Origin: CAZAYY01 sp964489525
GTDB lineage: Bacteria; Chloroflexota; Anaerolineae; Anaerolineales; JABWBV01
Direction of reading: 5' to 3'
Assembly (NCBI GenBank): GCA_964489525.1
Contig: CAZAYY010000027.1
Span: 1-56,616 of the forward strand
Length of the DNA stretch: 56,616 nucleotides
Shown one piece after another: positions 35,889 through 44,479 of the stretch. Every line of letters begins with the position of its first letter. Within the stretch, counting starts at the first letter, position 1. The notes under the pieces were generated by a model that saw nothing but the letters and a program-made list of their open reading frames with translations, searched no databases and had not been told where the DNA came from. The position numbers were made by a program, and so were the translations under genes.

Positions 35889-36761
35889 ATGAAATCAAAA
35901 TGGATGACGGGATTAATACTTGGGTTTTTGCTATCCCTGGCTTTCAGCGGGCCAGCAGAGGCACATAAAATGGCGGATACCGGGGACGGGAATGTCATCA
36001 CCCTACCGGATATTGTTACCTCTTTGGCTTTTTACCAGGAATTGGAAGCCGTAAACGAGGTGCATGTATATACCTTTGAAGGGCAAAAAGGGCAACGATT
36101 CCAGGCTGGAATCAACATTCCGGCTATTGCGGGCTTGGAAAACTACGGGGTTTCCTTGCTGCTGCTTGGCCCGGGCCTGGACCCCCTGACCCCGGCAGCA
36201 TTGGGTATGGAAGAAAACTCGGCTGCTTTTGCACCACGCCAACCCAAAACAGCCGAAACCAGCGAGGAGGAATCCTCGGAAGAATCTCATGGAGACCACG
36301 GCGACCATGAAGCCGACCCCCTCGCCAACTTGCACGAAAATCATTCGGATACTACCATTCACCGGATTGAGGAATTGATGGTGCTGCTCAACCTGCCCAC
36401 CACCGGGGTGCTGGCCCCTTCCGGGCCTGGTCCCGATTTTTTTGAGGCGTTTTCGCAAACCCACTACTGGGGGCGGCAGAGCATCCAGTTCAACCTTCCC
36501 GCCAGTGGCAGCTACAGCCTGCTGGTTTTCCATCCGGAAGGAGAGAGTGGAAAATATGTCCTGGATACCGGTTATGAAGAAGTGTTTGGCATTGGGGATA
36601 TCCTGCAAATGCCCATCTGGTGGGTAAAAATTCGCCTGTATTTTGGCCAGGGCGCCCAGCTTGCGATTTTAGGCAGTGGAATTGCACTGACCCTGGTAGG
36701 GGGAGCCTTGTGGTTAGCCCGGCGCAAAAAAGCCATGCGGCAGACCCTGCCAGAAGTTTAA
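35889..36761 (+). CDS. His-rich membrane-anchored extracytoplasmic protein
   Basis: 290 residues from the ATG at 35889, chosen because AGGAG lies before it and a classic signal peptide begins there (to about residue 26, ending FSGPAEA). A Glu/His-rich loop (SHGDHGDHEADP, NLHENHSD, about residues 131-158) looks like a metal-binding site, and a C-terminal helix (about 258-278) followed by ARRKK anchors the protein. I do not recognise the family. It diverges from the metal ABC operon across a Fur-type operator, so a role in metal capture or sensing outside the membrane is inferred. Confidence 0.75.
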   Translation: MKSKWMTGLILGFLLSLAFSGPAEAHKMADTGDGNVITLPDIVTSLAFYQELEAVNEVHVYTFEGQKGQRFQAGINIPAIAGLENYGVSLLLLGPGLDPLTPAALGMEENSAAFAPRQPKTAETSEEESSEESHGDHGDHEADPLANLHENHSDTTIHRIEELMVLLNLPTTGVLAPSGPGPDFFEAFSQTHYWGRQSIQFNLPASGSYSLLVFHPEGESGKYVLDTGYEEVFGIGDILQMPIWWVKIRLYFGQGAQLAILGSGIALTLVGGALWLARRKKAMRQTLPEV

Positions 36762-36786
36762 TAAAAAATTCCCAATGGGATATAAT
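36757..36786 (+). promoter_or_regulatory. promoter of rluB-like gene (leaderless)
   Basis: TTTAAT (36757-36762), 18 bases, then a perfect TATAAT (36781-36786) only 8 bases before the ATG at 36795. Transcription would begin at or within two bases of the start codon, and no ribosome site is present. Confidence 0.65.
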
Positions 36787-36794
36787 AAGCCACT

Positions 36795-37829
36795 ATGGAA
36801 GAAAGAATACAAAAATTAATGGCACGTGCTGGCTTAGGTTCCCGGCGAGATTGTGAACAATTTATTACCCAGGGTCGGGTTACCGTTAACGGAAAAGTAG
36901 CCCTCCTGGGCTCCAAGGCCGATCCGGCCAAAGACACAATTCTGGTGGATGGGCATAAAATTGAGGCAGAACCGCTGGTGTATGTTGCCTTAAACAAACC
37001 CCGCAATGTGATTTCCACCGTGGATTCACCCGACCCGCGCCCGACGGTTCGCGACCTTGTGCCCATTGAAGGCCGCCTGTACCCGGTTGGACGCCTGGAT
37101 ATTGAGAGCGAAGGGCTTGTGTTGATGACTAACGATGGCGAACTGGCCAATCGTATCAGCCACCCCCGCTACGGATGCGAAAAGGAATACCGGGTGATGG
37201 TGCCGCGCCAGCCAGATGACGACCAGCTCAAAGCCTGGCGTCTGGGCGTGGTGTTGGAAGACGGGCACAAAACTGCCCCGGCAAAGGTTTATATTGAATC
37301 GGACGCTGGAAATGGCGTCTGGCTGAAAGTCATCATGCACGAAGGCCGCAAACGGCAGATTCGTGAAATTGGGCTGCGCCTGGGGCTCCCTGTGCAGCGG
37401 CTCATCCGGGTACGCATTGGCAGCCTTCAGTTGGGAAAACTCAAGCCCCGTGAATGGCGCTATCTTACCCCAGCCGAAGTGGATTCACTCCAAAAAAGCG
37501 CACCCCAAGGGGACGACTCCCCCCGCCCACGCGGCGAAAAACGTGCCCGCCCAGGGTATTTCCCCCCAAAACCGAAAGACGCAGAACAAGAACCCCGGCA
37601 TGGTGGCAAACCCACCAGCGGTTGGGTGCGTAAACCCGTCAACGCTCGAGTTCGCCGCAGCACGGAAGGTAAAGCCGAAGAACGCCCCACCTGGAAGCGT
37701 TCCAACCGGGATGACGACGCCCCGTTCCAGCGCAAAACCACCCCCCGAACGCCCAACAGCGGCCAGCGCCGCCCACCCCGGCGGCCAGGGCCCCATTCAG
37801 ACAACCCCCCCATCCTCATAACTCGTTAA
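36795..37829 (+). CDS. rluB: RsuA/RluB-family pseudouridine synthase
   Basis: 344 residues. An S4 RNA-binding domain (1-60, RIQKLMARAGLGSRRDCE) precedes the synthase domain with the catalytic Asp in GRLDIESEGL and the end motif HEGRKRQIREIGLRLGLPVQRLIRVRIG. The last 110 residues are a basic, Pro/Arg-rich, probably disordered tail, longer than in many RluB proteins. It makes pseudouridine in 23S rRNA (RluB) or 16S rRNA (RsuA); RluB is more likely from the LKPREWR region. The transcript seems leaderless. Confidence 0.88.
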   Translation: MEERIQKLMARAGLGSRRDCEQFITQGRVTVNGKVALLGSKADPAKDTILVDGHKIEAEPLVYVALNKPRNVISTVDSPDPRPTVRDLVPIEGRLYPVGRLDIESEGLVLMTNDGELANRISHPRYGCEKEYRVMVPRQPDDDQLKAWRLGVVLEDGHKTAPAKVYIESDAGNGVWLKVIMHEGRKRQIREIGLRLGLPVQRLIRVRIGSLQLGKLKPREWRYLTPAEVDSLQKSAPQGDDSPRPRGEKRARPGYFPPKPKDAEQEPRHGGKPTSGWVRKPVNARVRRSTEGKAEERPTWKRSNRDDDAPFQRKTTPRTPNSGQRRPPRRPGPHSDNPPILITR

Positions 37830-37878
37830 TTGCTGGCTTGATATCTCCCCCAAAGTTTCATGGAGGTACCGGTAGGTT

Positions 37879-40800
37879 ATGGCAGCACCCACCCCCACCC
37901 ATTCTGATAACCCGCCTGAACAATCATCCTGGTTAGACCGCTCATTCCTGAGTGGAATCCCTCTTACCTGGGAAACCCTGCTTTTCGTTCTGATAATTCT
38001 GGCAGCCATTGTCACCCGATTTTACGACCTGGAAGCGCGGGTGATGAGCCATGATGAAACTTCGCATGTCTATTACTCCTGGCGGCTTTCGGAAGGAATG
38101 GGGTACGAACATACTCCCCTCACCCACGGGCCTTTCCAATTCCATGTTGTTGCTCTAGCCTACTACCTGTTTGGCGATAACGACCTGACCGCTCGCATTC
38201 CCGCAGTTCTCACCAATATCCTGACCATCTTCATGGTCTGGCACTACCGGCGCTGGTTGGGCAAGGCAGGTGCCCTGGTCACAGGCGTGTTAATGGTGAT
38301 TTCCCCTTACTTCCTATATTATGCCCGCTACGTCCGCAACGAGGCCTTTGTTGGGTTGGCGGTGATGATCAGCCTGTGGGCAATTCTGCGCTACCTGGAA
38401 ACCGGCAAAGAAAAGTACTTCATTTACTTAACCCTGGGCACTGTGCTGCATGTTACGTCGAAAGAAACTTCGTTTATTTATGCTGCCCAGGCGTTGTTGT
38501 TCCTGGGGCTTTTGTTTGTCGCCCGGATTACCCAACAAAAATGGCCCAAACCTCAATATCGCAACGGGTTTTTGGGCAGCCTGGCGGTGGGCTTTGTGTT
38601 GGTGGGGGTAACCGCCATGGCATACTTCCAACACGAAAAAGATATCGAGGCTGCCCTGGCGGCTGGCCTGCCAGAACCGGGCAATGCCCTCACCATCAGC
38701 ATGGCCGTGCTGACCCTCTTGTTTTTCCTGGCAGCAACGGCTTTGATGCTGATTGGGTACACACAAGAACGCCTGCGCCAGGAACGCACCGCCGACCTGG
38801 CCATCTTGTTGGGCACTTTGACACTGCCCATGCTGACCCCGTTCCTCATTGTGCTGGCACACTTCGACCCGCAAGATTATTCTTCAGCAGGCATGACGCG
38901 CACACTGTTGTTCCTTGTTCCCGTCGGGCTGGTTACCGCCGGGATTGGCATCTGGTGGCGGCCGCGTGCCTGGCTGATTAACAATGGGATTTTTTATGCA
39001 ATCTTCACCGTGCTCTACACCACCCTCTTCACCAATGGCAATGGATTCTTCACCGGGCTGATTGGCTCCCTCGGATACTGGCTGGCCCAGCAAGAAGTGC
39101 AGCGCGGCAGCCAACCCTGGTATTACTATGTGGGTCTGCAAATTCCTGTGTATGAATTTTTACCCGCCCTGGCCAGCCTGTTGGCGCTGGGTTTCGGGCT
39201 GCGTGCCTGGCTGCGCAAAGCCAAAACGAACCAAGAAGCTGAAGTCGTTTTTGACCCTGATGGGACACAACCAGCCCCAGCCATTTTGTTTTTCGGGTAT
39301 TGGATCATCACGGCCATTGTTGCCTACACCTATGCCGGGGAAAAAATGCCCTGGCTGACCTTCCACATCACCCAACCCATGATTTTGGTGGGTGGTTGGG
39401 CGTTGGGCCAACTGATTGAACGAATGGATTGGGCCCATTTCCGAGAACAAAAAGGGTGGCAAACCCTGCTGCTGGTCATTTTATTCTTTATTGCTCTGGT
39501 AGGCACATTTGGGGCTTTACTCGGCGCAACGCCGCCATTCCAGGGCAGCACCCTGCAGCAGCTTAACGCCACCAGCACTTTTATCACCGCTCTGGTGGTG
39601 GCCGTTCTATCGGGTGTTGGCCTTTTCCGTCATATTGACCGGTGGTCTCTCCGCCAGGTGGTCAACCTGGGCTTGCTGGTTGTTTTTGCTTTCTTAGGCA
39701 TCATCACCGCCCGGTCTGCTTTCCGGGCTGCTTACATCAACTACGACTACCCGACTGAATACCTGGTATATGCCCATACCGGCTCCGGAATCAAAGTAAT
39801 CCAGGAGCAGTTAGAAGAAATCTCGCTGCGCACCACGGATGGGTTGGAAATGTTGGTCGCGTTTGACAACGAAACCACCTACCCCTACTGGTGGTATTTG
39901 CGCAACTTCCCCAATCAGCGTTATTATGGAGAAACCCCAACACGAGACCTGCGCGACGCTCCCGTGATTATGGTTGGCGATAACAACTATGGGAAAATCG
40001 AGCCTGTGGTTGCCCAGGGTTATGACCAATTTGACTTTATCCGCATGTGGTGGCCCAACCAGGATTACTACAATTTGACCTGGGAACGCATCTGGAATGT
40101 GGTATCGAACCAGGAATGGCGAAGCGCGGTGTTTGACATCTGGTACCATCGCGATTACACCCGCTATGCCGAGTTGACCGGCGCCGATTTCTCGCTGAGC
40201 AATTGGAACCCATCGGACCGGATGCGCCTGTATATTCGCAAAGATGTCGTCAGCATGCTGTGGAATTATGGGTCAAGTGCCGCCCCCGAAACCACAGAAC
40301 CATTTATGGACCCATACGAAGGCAAGCAGGTTGCGCTTCAACCCATTTCAACCTGGGGCATCCAGGGCAGTGCACCCGGCCAGTTCAATGCCCCACGCGG
40401 CCTTGCGGTTGCCCCGGATGGCAGTGTGTACGTAGCCGACTCCCGCAACCACCGCATCCAACACCTGGATGAGAACGGAAATGTTCTGCAAAGCTGGGGA
40501 ACATTTGCAGACATCTTAAGAGGCGAGGCCCCTCCGGGCACCTTTAACGAACCCTGGGATGTCGCCATCGGCCCAGATGGCAGCATCTATGTTGCCGACA
40601 CCTGGAACCACCGCATCCAAAAATTTACAGCCGAAGGCCAGTTCGTCACCATGTGGGGCTATTTTGGCCAGGCAGAAACCGGCGAGGCGTTCTGGGGACC
40701 TCGCTCCGTGGTGGTTTCTCCGGATAACCGGGTGTTTGTTTCCGACACGGGCAACAAGCGAATTGCCATCTTCGATGCCAATGGCGGTTTCCTGGGGCAG

Positions 40801-41235
40801 TTTGGCAGCGCAGGCATGGCCGCCGGCATGTTCGACGAGCCGGTTGGGATTGCCCTGGGCCCAGGCGACACCCTGTTCGTCGCCGACACCTGGAACCAGC
40901 GCATCCAGGTATTTGTCCCTGAAGCGAGTGCCGTGAACAGCTACATCCCTCTCAACCGCTGGGATATTGTCGGTTGGTACGGGCAATCGCTGGATAACAA
41001 ACCCTACATTGCAGCCGACGGCATCGGGCGGTTGTTTATCACTGATCCTGAGGGGTTCAGAGTGCTGCAGTTTACCCAATCGGGCCAGATTGTCAACTAT
41101 TGGGGCGATTACAGCCCCGGCCCGGATGGCTTCGGCCTGGCTTCAGGCATTGAAACCGGCCCGGATGGCAGTGTTTGGGTCAGTGACGGCGCTAACCACC
41201 GCATCTTCCGGTTTGACGCACCGGGAAACCCCTAA
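37879..41235 (+). CDS. Agl23-like membrane glycosyltransferase fused to NHL repeats
   Basis: 1118 residues. The first 580 or so form a multi-helix GT39/GT-C type domain of the 'flippase activity-associated protein Agl23' family: MSHDETSHVYYSWRL, EHTPLTHGPFQFH and YARYVRNEAF are typical; acidic residues in the first loop would be catalytic. From about 820 to the end there are five or six NHL beta-propeller repeats (RGLAVAPDGSVYVADSRNHRIQ and so on). I infer transfer of a sugar from a lipid carrier to proteins or glycans on the outer face, with the propeller outside. ATG preceded by GGAGG at 13 bases. Confidence 0.85.
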   Translation: MAAPTPTHSDNPPEQSSWLDRSFLSGIPLTWETLLFVLIILAAIVTRFYDLEARVMSHDETSHVYYSWRLSEGMGYEHTPLTHGPFQFHVVALAYYLFGDNDLTARIPAVLTNILTIFMVWHYRRWLGKAGALVTGVLMVISPYFLYYARYVRNEAFVGLAVMISLWAILRYLETGKEKYFIYLTLGTVLHVTSKETSFIYAAQALLFLGLLFVARITQQKWPKPQYRNGFLGSLAVGFVLVGVTAMAYFQHEKDIEAALAAGLPEPGNALTISMAVLTLLFFLAATALMLIGYTQERLRQERTADLAILLGTLTLPMLTPFLIVLAHFDPQDYSSAGMTRTLLFLVPVGLVTAGIGIWWRPRAWLINNGIFYAIFTVLYTTLFTNGNGFFTGLIGSLGYWLAQQEVQRGSQPWYYYVGLQIPVYEFLPALASLLALGFGLRAWLRKAKTNQEAEVVFDPDGTQPAPAILFFGYWIITAIVAYTYAGEKMPWLTFHITQPMILVGGWALGQLIERMDWAHFREQKGWQTLLLVILFFIALVGTFGALLGATPPFQGSTLQQLNATSTFITALVVAVLSGVGLFRHIDRWSLRQVVNLGLLVVFAFLGIITARSAFRAAYINYDYPTEYLVYAHTGSGIKVIQEQLEEISLRTTDGLEMLVAFDNETTYPYWWYLRNFPNQRYYGETPTRDLRDAPVIMVGDNNYGKIEPVVAQGYDQFDFIRMWWPNQDYYNLTWERIWNVVSNQEWRSAVFDIWYHRDYTRYAELTGADFSLSNWNPSDRMRLYIRKDVVSMLWNYGSSAAPETTEPFMDPYEGKQVALQPISTWGIQGSAPGQFNAPRGLAVAPDGSVYVADSRNHRIQHLDENGNVLQSWGTFADILRGEAPPGTFNEPWDVAIGPDGSIYVADTWNHRIQKFTAEGQFVTMWGYFGQAETGEAFWGPRSVVVSPDNRVFVSDTGNKRIAIFDANGGFLGQFGSAGMAAGMFDEPVGIALGPGDTLFVADTWNQRIQVFVPEASAVNSYIPLNRWDIVGWYGQSLDNKPYIAADGIGRLFITDPEGFRVLQFTQSGQIVNYWGDYSPGPDGFGLASGIETGPDGSVWVSDGANHRIFRFDAPGNP

Positions 41236-41264
41236 AACGCAACTTGCTCTTTATTAAAAACCTC

Positions 41265-41299
41265 AAAGACGGGGCGGCTGTGCCCCGCCTTTGGGTTTT
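41265..41299 (+). terminator. rho-independent terminator after the Agl23-NHL gene
   Basis: AAAG-A-CGGGGC (41265-41275) pairs with GCCCCG-C-CTTT (41282-41292) around a 6-base loop, followed by GGGTTTT. Confidence 0.75.
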
Positions 41300-41404
41300 A
41301 TGAGGGATGATTTTCTTTGCGAACACTTAACCTTCTGGCGGTAAGCAAGGGTACAATCTAAAAAACAAAGCATCCACAAAATTACTTATTCACAGGGAAA
41401 GCCA

Positions 41405-42385
41405 ATGAATACCAGAATCCCCCAAATCCCCACTTCAGAAATTACGCCAAAACAGGTGTATTTGAACCGAAAAGAATTTATCCGGACCATGGGACTGCTG
41501 GCAGCCGGTTCTTTGCTGGCAGGCTGCGTGGTAGAGGATCCGGTGGTTGAAGCAAACCCCACCGCAAATATACCCGCGCCCATTCCCACCACCAACGGCA
41601 GTCAAGATGAATTGGGAGATGACCTGACCCCCTTTGAAGCGGTAACCACTTACAACAACTATTACGAATTTTCGACCGACAAAGCAGAAGTGGCCCGCCT
41701 GGCGAAGAATTTTAAAACCGAGCCCTGGACAGTAGAAGTGGGTGGTTTGGTCAATAATCCAAAAACGTTTGGCGTTGAAGACCTGATCCAACTGTATGGG
41801 GAAGAAGAGCGAGTCTACCGGCTGCGCTGCGTGGAGGGTTGGTCCATGGTTATCCCCTGGCTTGGTTTCTCCTTAAACAAGCTGCTTAAAGAAGTGGACC
41901 CCAAGAGCGAGGCGAAATTTGTCCGGTTTGAGACCGTGATGGACAAAGAGGAAATGCCTGGACTGAAAAGCCCCTGGTACGACTGGCCCTACACCGAAGG
42001 ACTGCGCCTGGATGAAGCGATGAACGACCTGACGATTTTATCCACCGGGTTGTATGGCCAAAGGCTTCTGCCGCAAAATGGCGCGCCGCTGCGGCTGGTA
42101 GTCCCGTGGAAATATGGGTTCAAAAGCATCAAATCCATTGTGCGCATTGACCTGGTGGACACCAAGCCGGAATCGCTGTGGATGAAAGCCAACCCGAGCG
42201 AATATGGCTTTTATTCAAATGTCAACCCGGATGTCCCGCACCCGCGCTGGTCGCAGGCCACAGAACGGCGGATTGGGGAACTGGGCCGCCGCCCAACCCT
42301 GCCCTTCAATGGATATGCGGATCAGGTAGCCCACATGTATGTCGGAATGGACCTGACCAAAGCCAACGATGCAGGCGCAGATTAA
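41405..42385 (+). CDS. msrP: protein-methionine-sulfoxide reductase catalytic subunit MsrP
   Basis: 326 residues of the YedY/MsrP molybdopterin family, which repairs oxidised methionines in exported proteins. The Mo-ligating Cys lies in RLRCVEGWSMVIPW, as in E. coli. WKYGFKSIKSIVRI and the end PTLPFNGYADQV are family marks. The export signal is unusual: NRKEFIRTMGLLAAGSLLAGC has Arg-Lys in place of Arg-Arg and contains a lipobox (LLAGC), so the enzyme may be a Tat-exported lipoprotein. GGGAAA precedes the ATG. It overlaps msrQ by 17 bases. Confidence 0.93.
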   Translation: MNTRIPQIPTSEITPKQVYLNRKEFIRTMGLLAAGSLLAGCVVEDPVVEANPTANIPAPIPTTNGSQDELGDDLTPFEAVTTYNNYYEFSTDKAEVARLAKNFKTEPWTVEVGGLVNNPKTFGVEDLIQLYGEEERVYRLRCVEGWSMVIPWLGFSLNKLLKEVDPKSEAKFVRFETVMDKEEMPGLKSPWYDWPYTEGLRLDEAMNDLTILSTGLYGQRLLPQNGAPLRLVVPWKYGFKSIKSIVRIDLVDTKPESLWMKANPSEYGFYSNVNPDVPHPRWSQATERRIGELGRRPTLPFNGYADQVAHMYVGMDLTKANDAGAD

Positions 42386-43001
42386 GAAACACGGCCTGCT
42401 GCTTGCCGCCCACAGCGCTGCGCTGATTTCATTTGCGATCCTGGCATGGGACACCTTCAGCGGCGGCCTGGGGGTTAATCCTATCCAGGAGGCTACCCTG
42501 CGCACTGGGAAGGCTGCCCTCATTTTTTTGGTGCTCTCCCTGGCCTGCACACCGGTTAACATTGTTTTTAAATATAAGCCTGTCCTGCGCCTGAGCAAAT
42601 GGCTCGGATTATATGCCTTTGGCTATGCAGCCCTGCATGTTTTTATCTTTTTTTGGTTCGACTACGGGTTGGATTGGGCCCTCATCCTGGATACGATCCT
42701 GGAAAAACGGTTTGTCCTGGCTGGATTAGCCGCTTTTCTCATTCTCCTACCGCTGGCCATTACCTCTACCAAGGGGTGGCAAAAACGCCTGGGAAAGAAC
42801 TGGAAACGCCTGCACCGCACAGTGTACGCCGCCAACATTTTGGCTGTGGTACATTATGTGTGGCTGGTTAAATCGGATATTCGCGAGCCGCTGGTGTATG
42901 GCGGCATTGTCCTTCTGCTGCTGGCGATACGCACACCCGTCGGCAAAGTGATGTTTCGCAAAGGCATTCTGCCTGCCAGCCTGTCCGGCCAAAAAATGTA
43001 A
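42369..43001 (+). CDS. msrQ: MsrQ heme-binding membrane subunit
   Basis: 210 residues with about six hydrophobic helices of the ferric-reductase-like family. His residues in YAALHVFIFFW and RLHRTVYAANILAVVHYVWLV fit heme ligation. MsrQ passes electrons from the quinone pool or flavin to MsrP. The start lies inside the msrP end and has no ribosome site, so translation is probably coupled. Confidence 0.92.
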   Translation: MQAQIKKHGLLLAAHSAALISFAILAWDTFSGGLGVNPIQEATLRTGKAALIFLVLSLACTPVNIVFKYKPVLRLSKWLGLYAFGYAALHVFIFFWFDYGLDWALILDTILEKRFVLAGLAAFLILLPLAITSTKGWQKRLGKNWKRLHRTVYAANILAVVHYVWLVKSDIREPLVYGGIVLLLLAIRTPVGKVMFRKGILPASLSGQKM

Positions 43002-43012
43002 CCAACCCGCCC

Positions 43013-43828
43013 TCACTTCTCAAACACCAACGCTGCATATTCCGTCCAACCCTGGGCAATGCAGCGCTGCAAGGCGGTGCTGCCGCGCAAACTGTGCCAG
43101 TATTCCCCCGGCACGGGCAGGCGTAAAATCAACCCGGCCAGCTTAATCCAAACAGCAGGAACCGTGCGCAGCCAGGGTGTCAGGTTGTGTTCCGCAACCA
43201 GGTTCAGCCCGGCAGACCGGGCAGCGGCAAGGTATTTTGCACGAGGGCCGAGCGATGGGATGCGCCAGCCAATCTGAAACTGCCCTACCCACCATTGAGC
43301 CGAAGCCAGGGCTGGCTCCACCAGGAAATCATCCACCACCACCAGCCGCCCACCCGGCGCCAACGCCCCGGCTGCCGCACCAAAGAAACGCTCCAGGCTG
43401 GCCGCATGGCAGGCCGATTCAATGGCCCAGGCACCCTGGAACCAGCCCAGGCCAGGCAGGTTTTCGAAATCCGCTTCTAAAAATGTGCAGTGCGCTGCCA
43501 GCCCCAGTCGGGCTGCCCTTGCCCTGGCCATGCGCACCTGTTCCGGGCTGATGGTCACCCCCACTGCCTCCACTTTCAGTGCCTGCGACACCCAGGTAGT
43601 GGTGCCGCCAATCCCACAGCCAAGGTCCAACACCCTGCCTCCGGGCACTGGTCCAGGCGCTAGCTGCTCGACCACCATCCGGTTCAGGTACTCAAATGAC
43701 TGCTGGCGCGTGATCACCCCCGGCGCCCAGACCTGGCGGTGAATGGCGGCCACATGCTCGCCGCTGCCAAACCAACGCAGGAAGCGGCGGGTGTTTTTCT
43801 GGTAGTAGTCGGAAACGGGGGAAGACAA
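43013..43828 (-). CDS. class I SAM-dependent methyltransferase
   Basis: 271 residues. The SAM motif I is VLDLGCGIGGTTTWV, followed by VGVTISPEQVRMARARA, as in the UbiE / tocopherol and MPBQ methyltransferase group and in small-molecule methylators. The start is a TTG at 43828 with no visible ribosome site, seven bases after the stop of the upstream small membrane protein gene, so it is likely read through coupling. It converges on msrQ with a gap of 11 bases. Substrate unknown. Confidence 0.8.
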   Translation of the reverse strand: MSSPVSDYYQKNTRRFLRWFGSGEHVAAIHRQVWAPGVITRQQSFEYLNRMVVEQLAPGPVPGGRVLDLGCGIGGTTTWVSQALKVEAVGVTISPEQVRMARARAARLGLAAHCTFLEADFENLPGLGWFQGAWAIESACHAASLERFFGAAAGALAPGGRLVVVDDFLVEPALASAQWWVGQFQIGWRIPSLGPRAKYLAAARSAGLNLVAEHNLTPWLRTVPAVWIKLAGLILRLPVPGEYWHSLRGSTALQRCIAQGWTEYAALVFEK

Positions 43829-43835
43829 TTGTGAT

Positions 43836-44225
43836 TTATGATTTATGATTTATGAATTTGAAATTTGGAAAAGAGAATTTGGTTGTTTTTCCATGCATCC
43901 ACAAAGCACCCAGCAGGAGCAGTTCAACGGCTTTGTCGATGTAGCCCAGGATGCCCTGGGTGGTTGCGATGTTTTTCTCGCCCATCGCGACCCAGGCGAG
44001 GATGGTTACCGCGGTGTAGGCCATGAAAGCAGTCCACACCAGTTTCTCACGCCCTTTCAAGCCTGGGATAGGAAGCAGGAACGCCCCGAGCAGCCCCAGG
44101 TAGCCCAGGCCGTTCAGGGTGAAAACGACATCAAAACGCCCCATGACCAGATTGAGGTAAAAGTGGATTGCAGCCGTGGCCAGGGTAAGGATGATAATCA
44201 GCGTGCGAAGAGTGGTTTTCGACAT
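43836..44225 (-). CDS. small four-helix membrane protein
   Basis: 129 residues from the ATG at 44225, which has AAGGAG before it; an in-frame extension upstream covers repeat DNA and is unlikely to be coding. Four hydrophobic segments (TLIIILTLATAAIHFYLNL, LNGLGYLGLLGAFLLPI, VWTAFMAYTAVTILAWVA, AVELLLLGALWMH). Unknown function. The last codons run through a threefold GATTTAT repeat. Confidence 0.7.
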   Translation of the reverse strand: MSKTTLRTLIIILTLATAAIHFYLNLVMGRFDVVFTLNGLGYLGLLGAFLLPIPGLKGREKLVWTAFMAYTAVTILAWVAMGEKNIATTQGILGYIDKAVELLLLGALWMHGKTTKFSFPNFKFINHKS

Positions 44226-44370
44226 GGTGGGCTCCTTGGAGAGAGGTTGTAGGTTGTGGGCTGTAGGTTGCAGCCTAAGTATAACAGGGGCCTTGCCAGC
44301 CAGCGAGGATTTTTTTAGTTTTCTTTTTGGCTTCCGATTTTTTGGGGTTGGCGGCATTATTAATAATTCC

Positions 44371-44402
44371 GTTTCGAAAGAGCGCAGCGTCTGAGAAACC
44401 TT
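44371..44402 (+). repeat. diverged copy of the TGTCGT...GCGCAGC dispersed repeat
   Basis: GTTTCGAAAGAGCGCAGCG followed by TCTGAGAAACCTT matches copy B at 33963-33998 but lacks the TGTC end. Confidence 0.7.
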
Positions 44403-44463
44403 ACCAGCCATTGTTTTTGCATTTATCATTAAAATATTTCCCATTTAATTTTCCCCCTTCCCC

Positions 44464-44472
44464 TGGTATGAT
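44464..44472 (+). promoter_or_regulatory. extended -10 promoter for a leaderless glycosyltransferase mRNA
   Basis: TGG followed by TATGAT (44467-44472) places the expected start about 8 bases later, at the A of the ATG at 44480. No ribosome site exists in front of that ATG or the in-frame ATG at 44468. Confidence 0.5.
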
Positions 44473-44479
44473 TGCGCGA

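Larger units (their letters stand above)
44226..44479. other. divergent intergenic region with low-complexity and dispersed repeats
   Basis: Contains reiterated TGTAGGTTG/TGTGGGCTGTAGG words (44243-44275), a diverged copy of the dispersed repeat (44371-44402) and the start region of the glycosyltransferase gene. A related word series occurs at 48124-48165. Confidence 0.6.
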
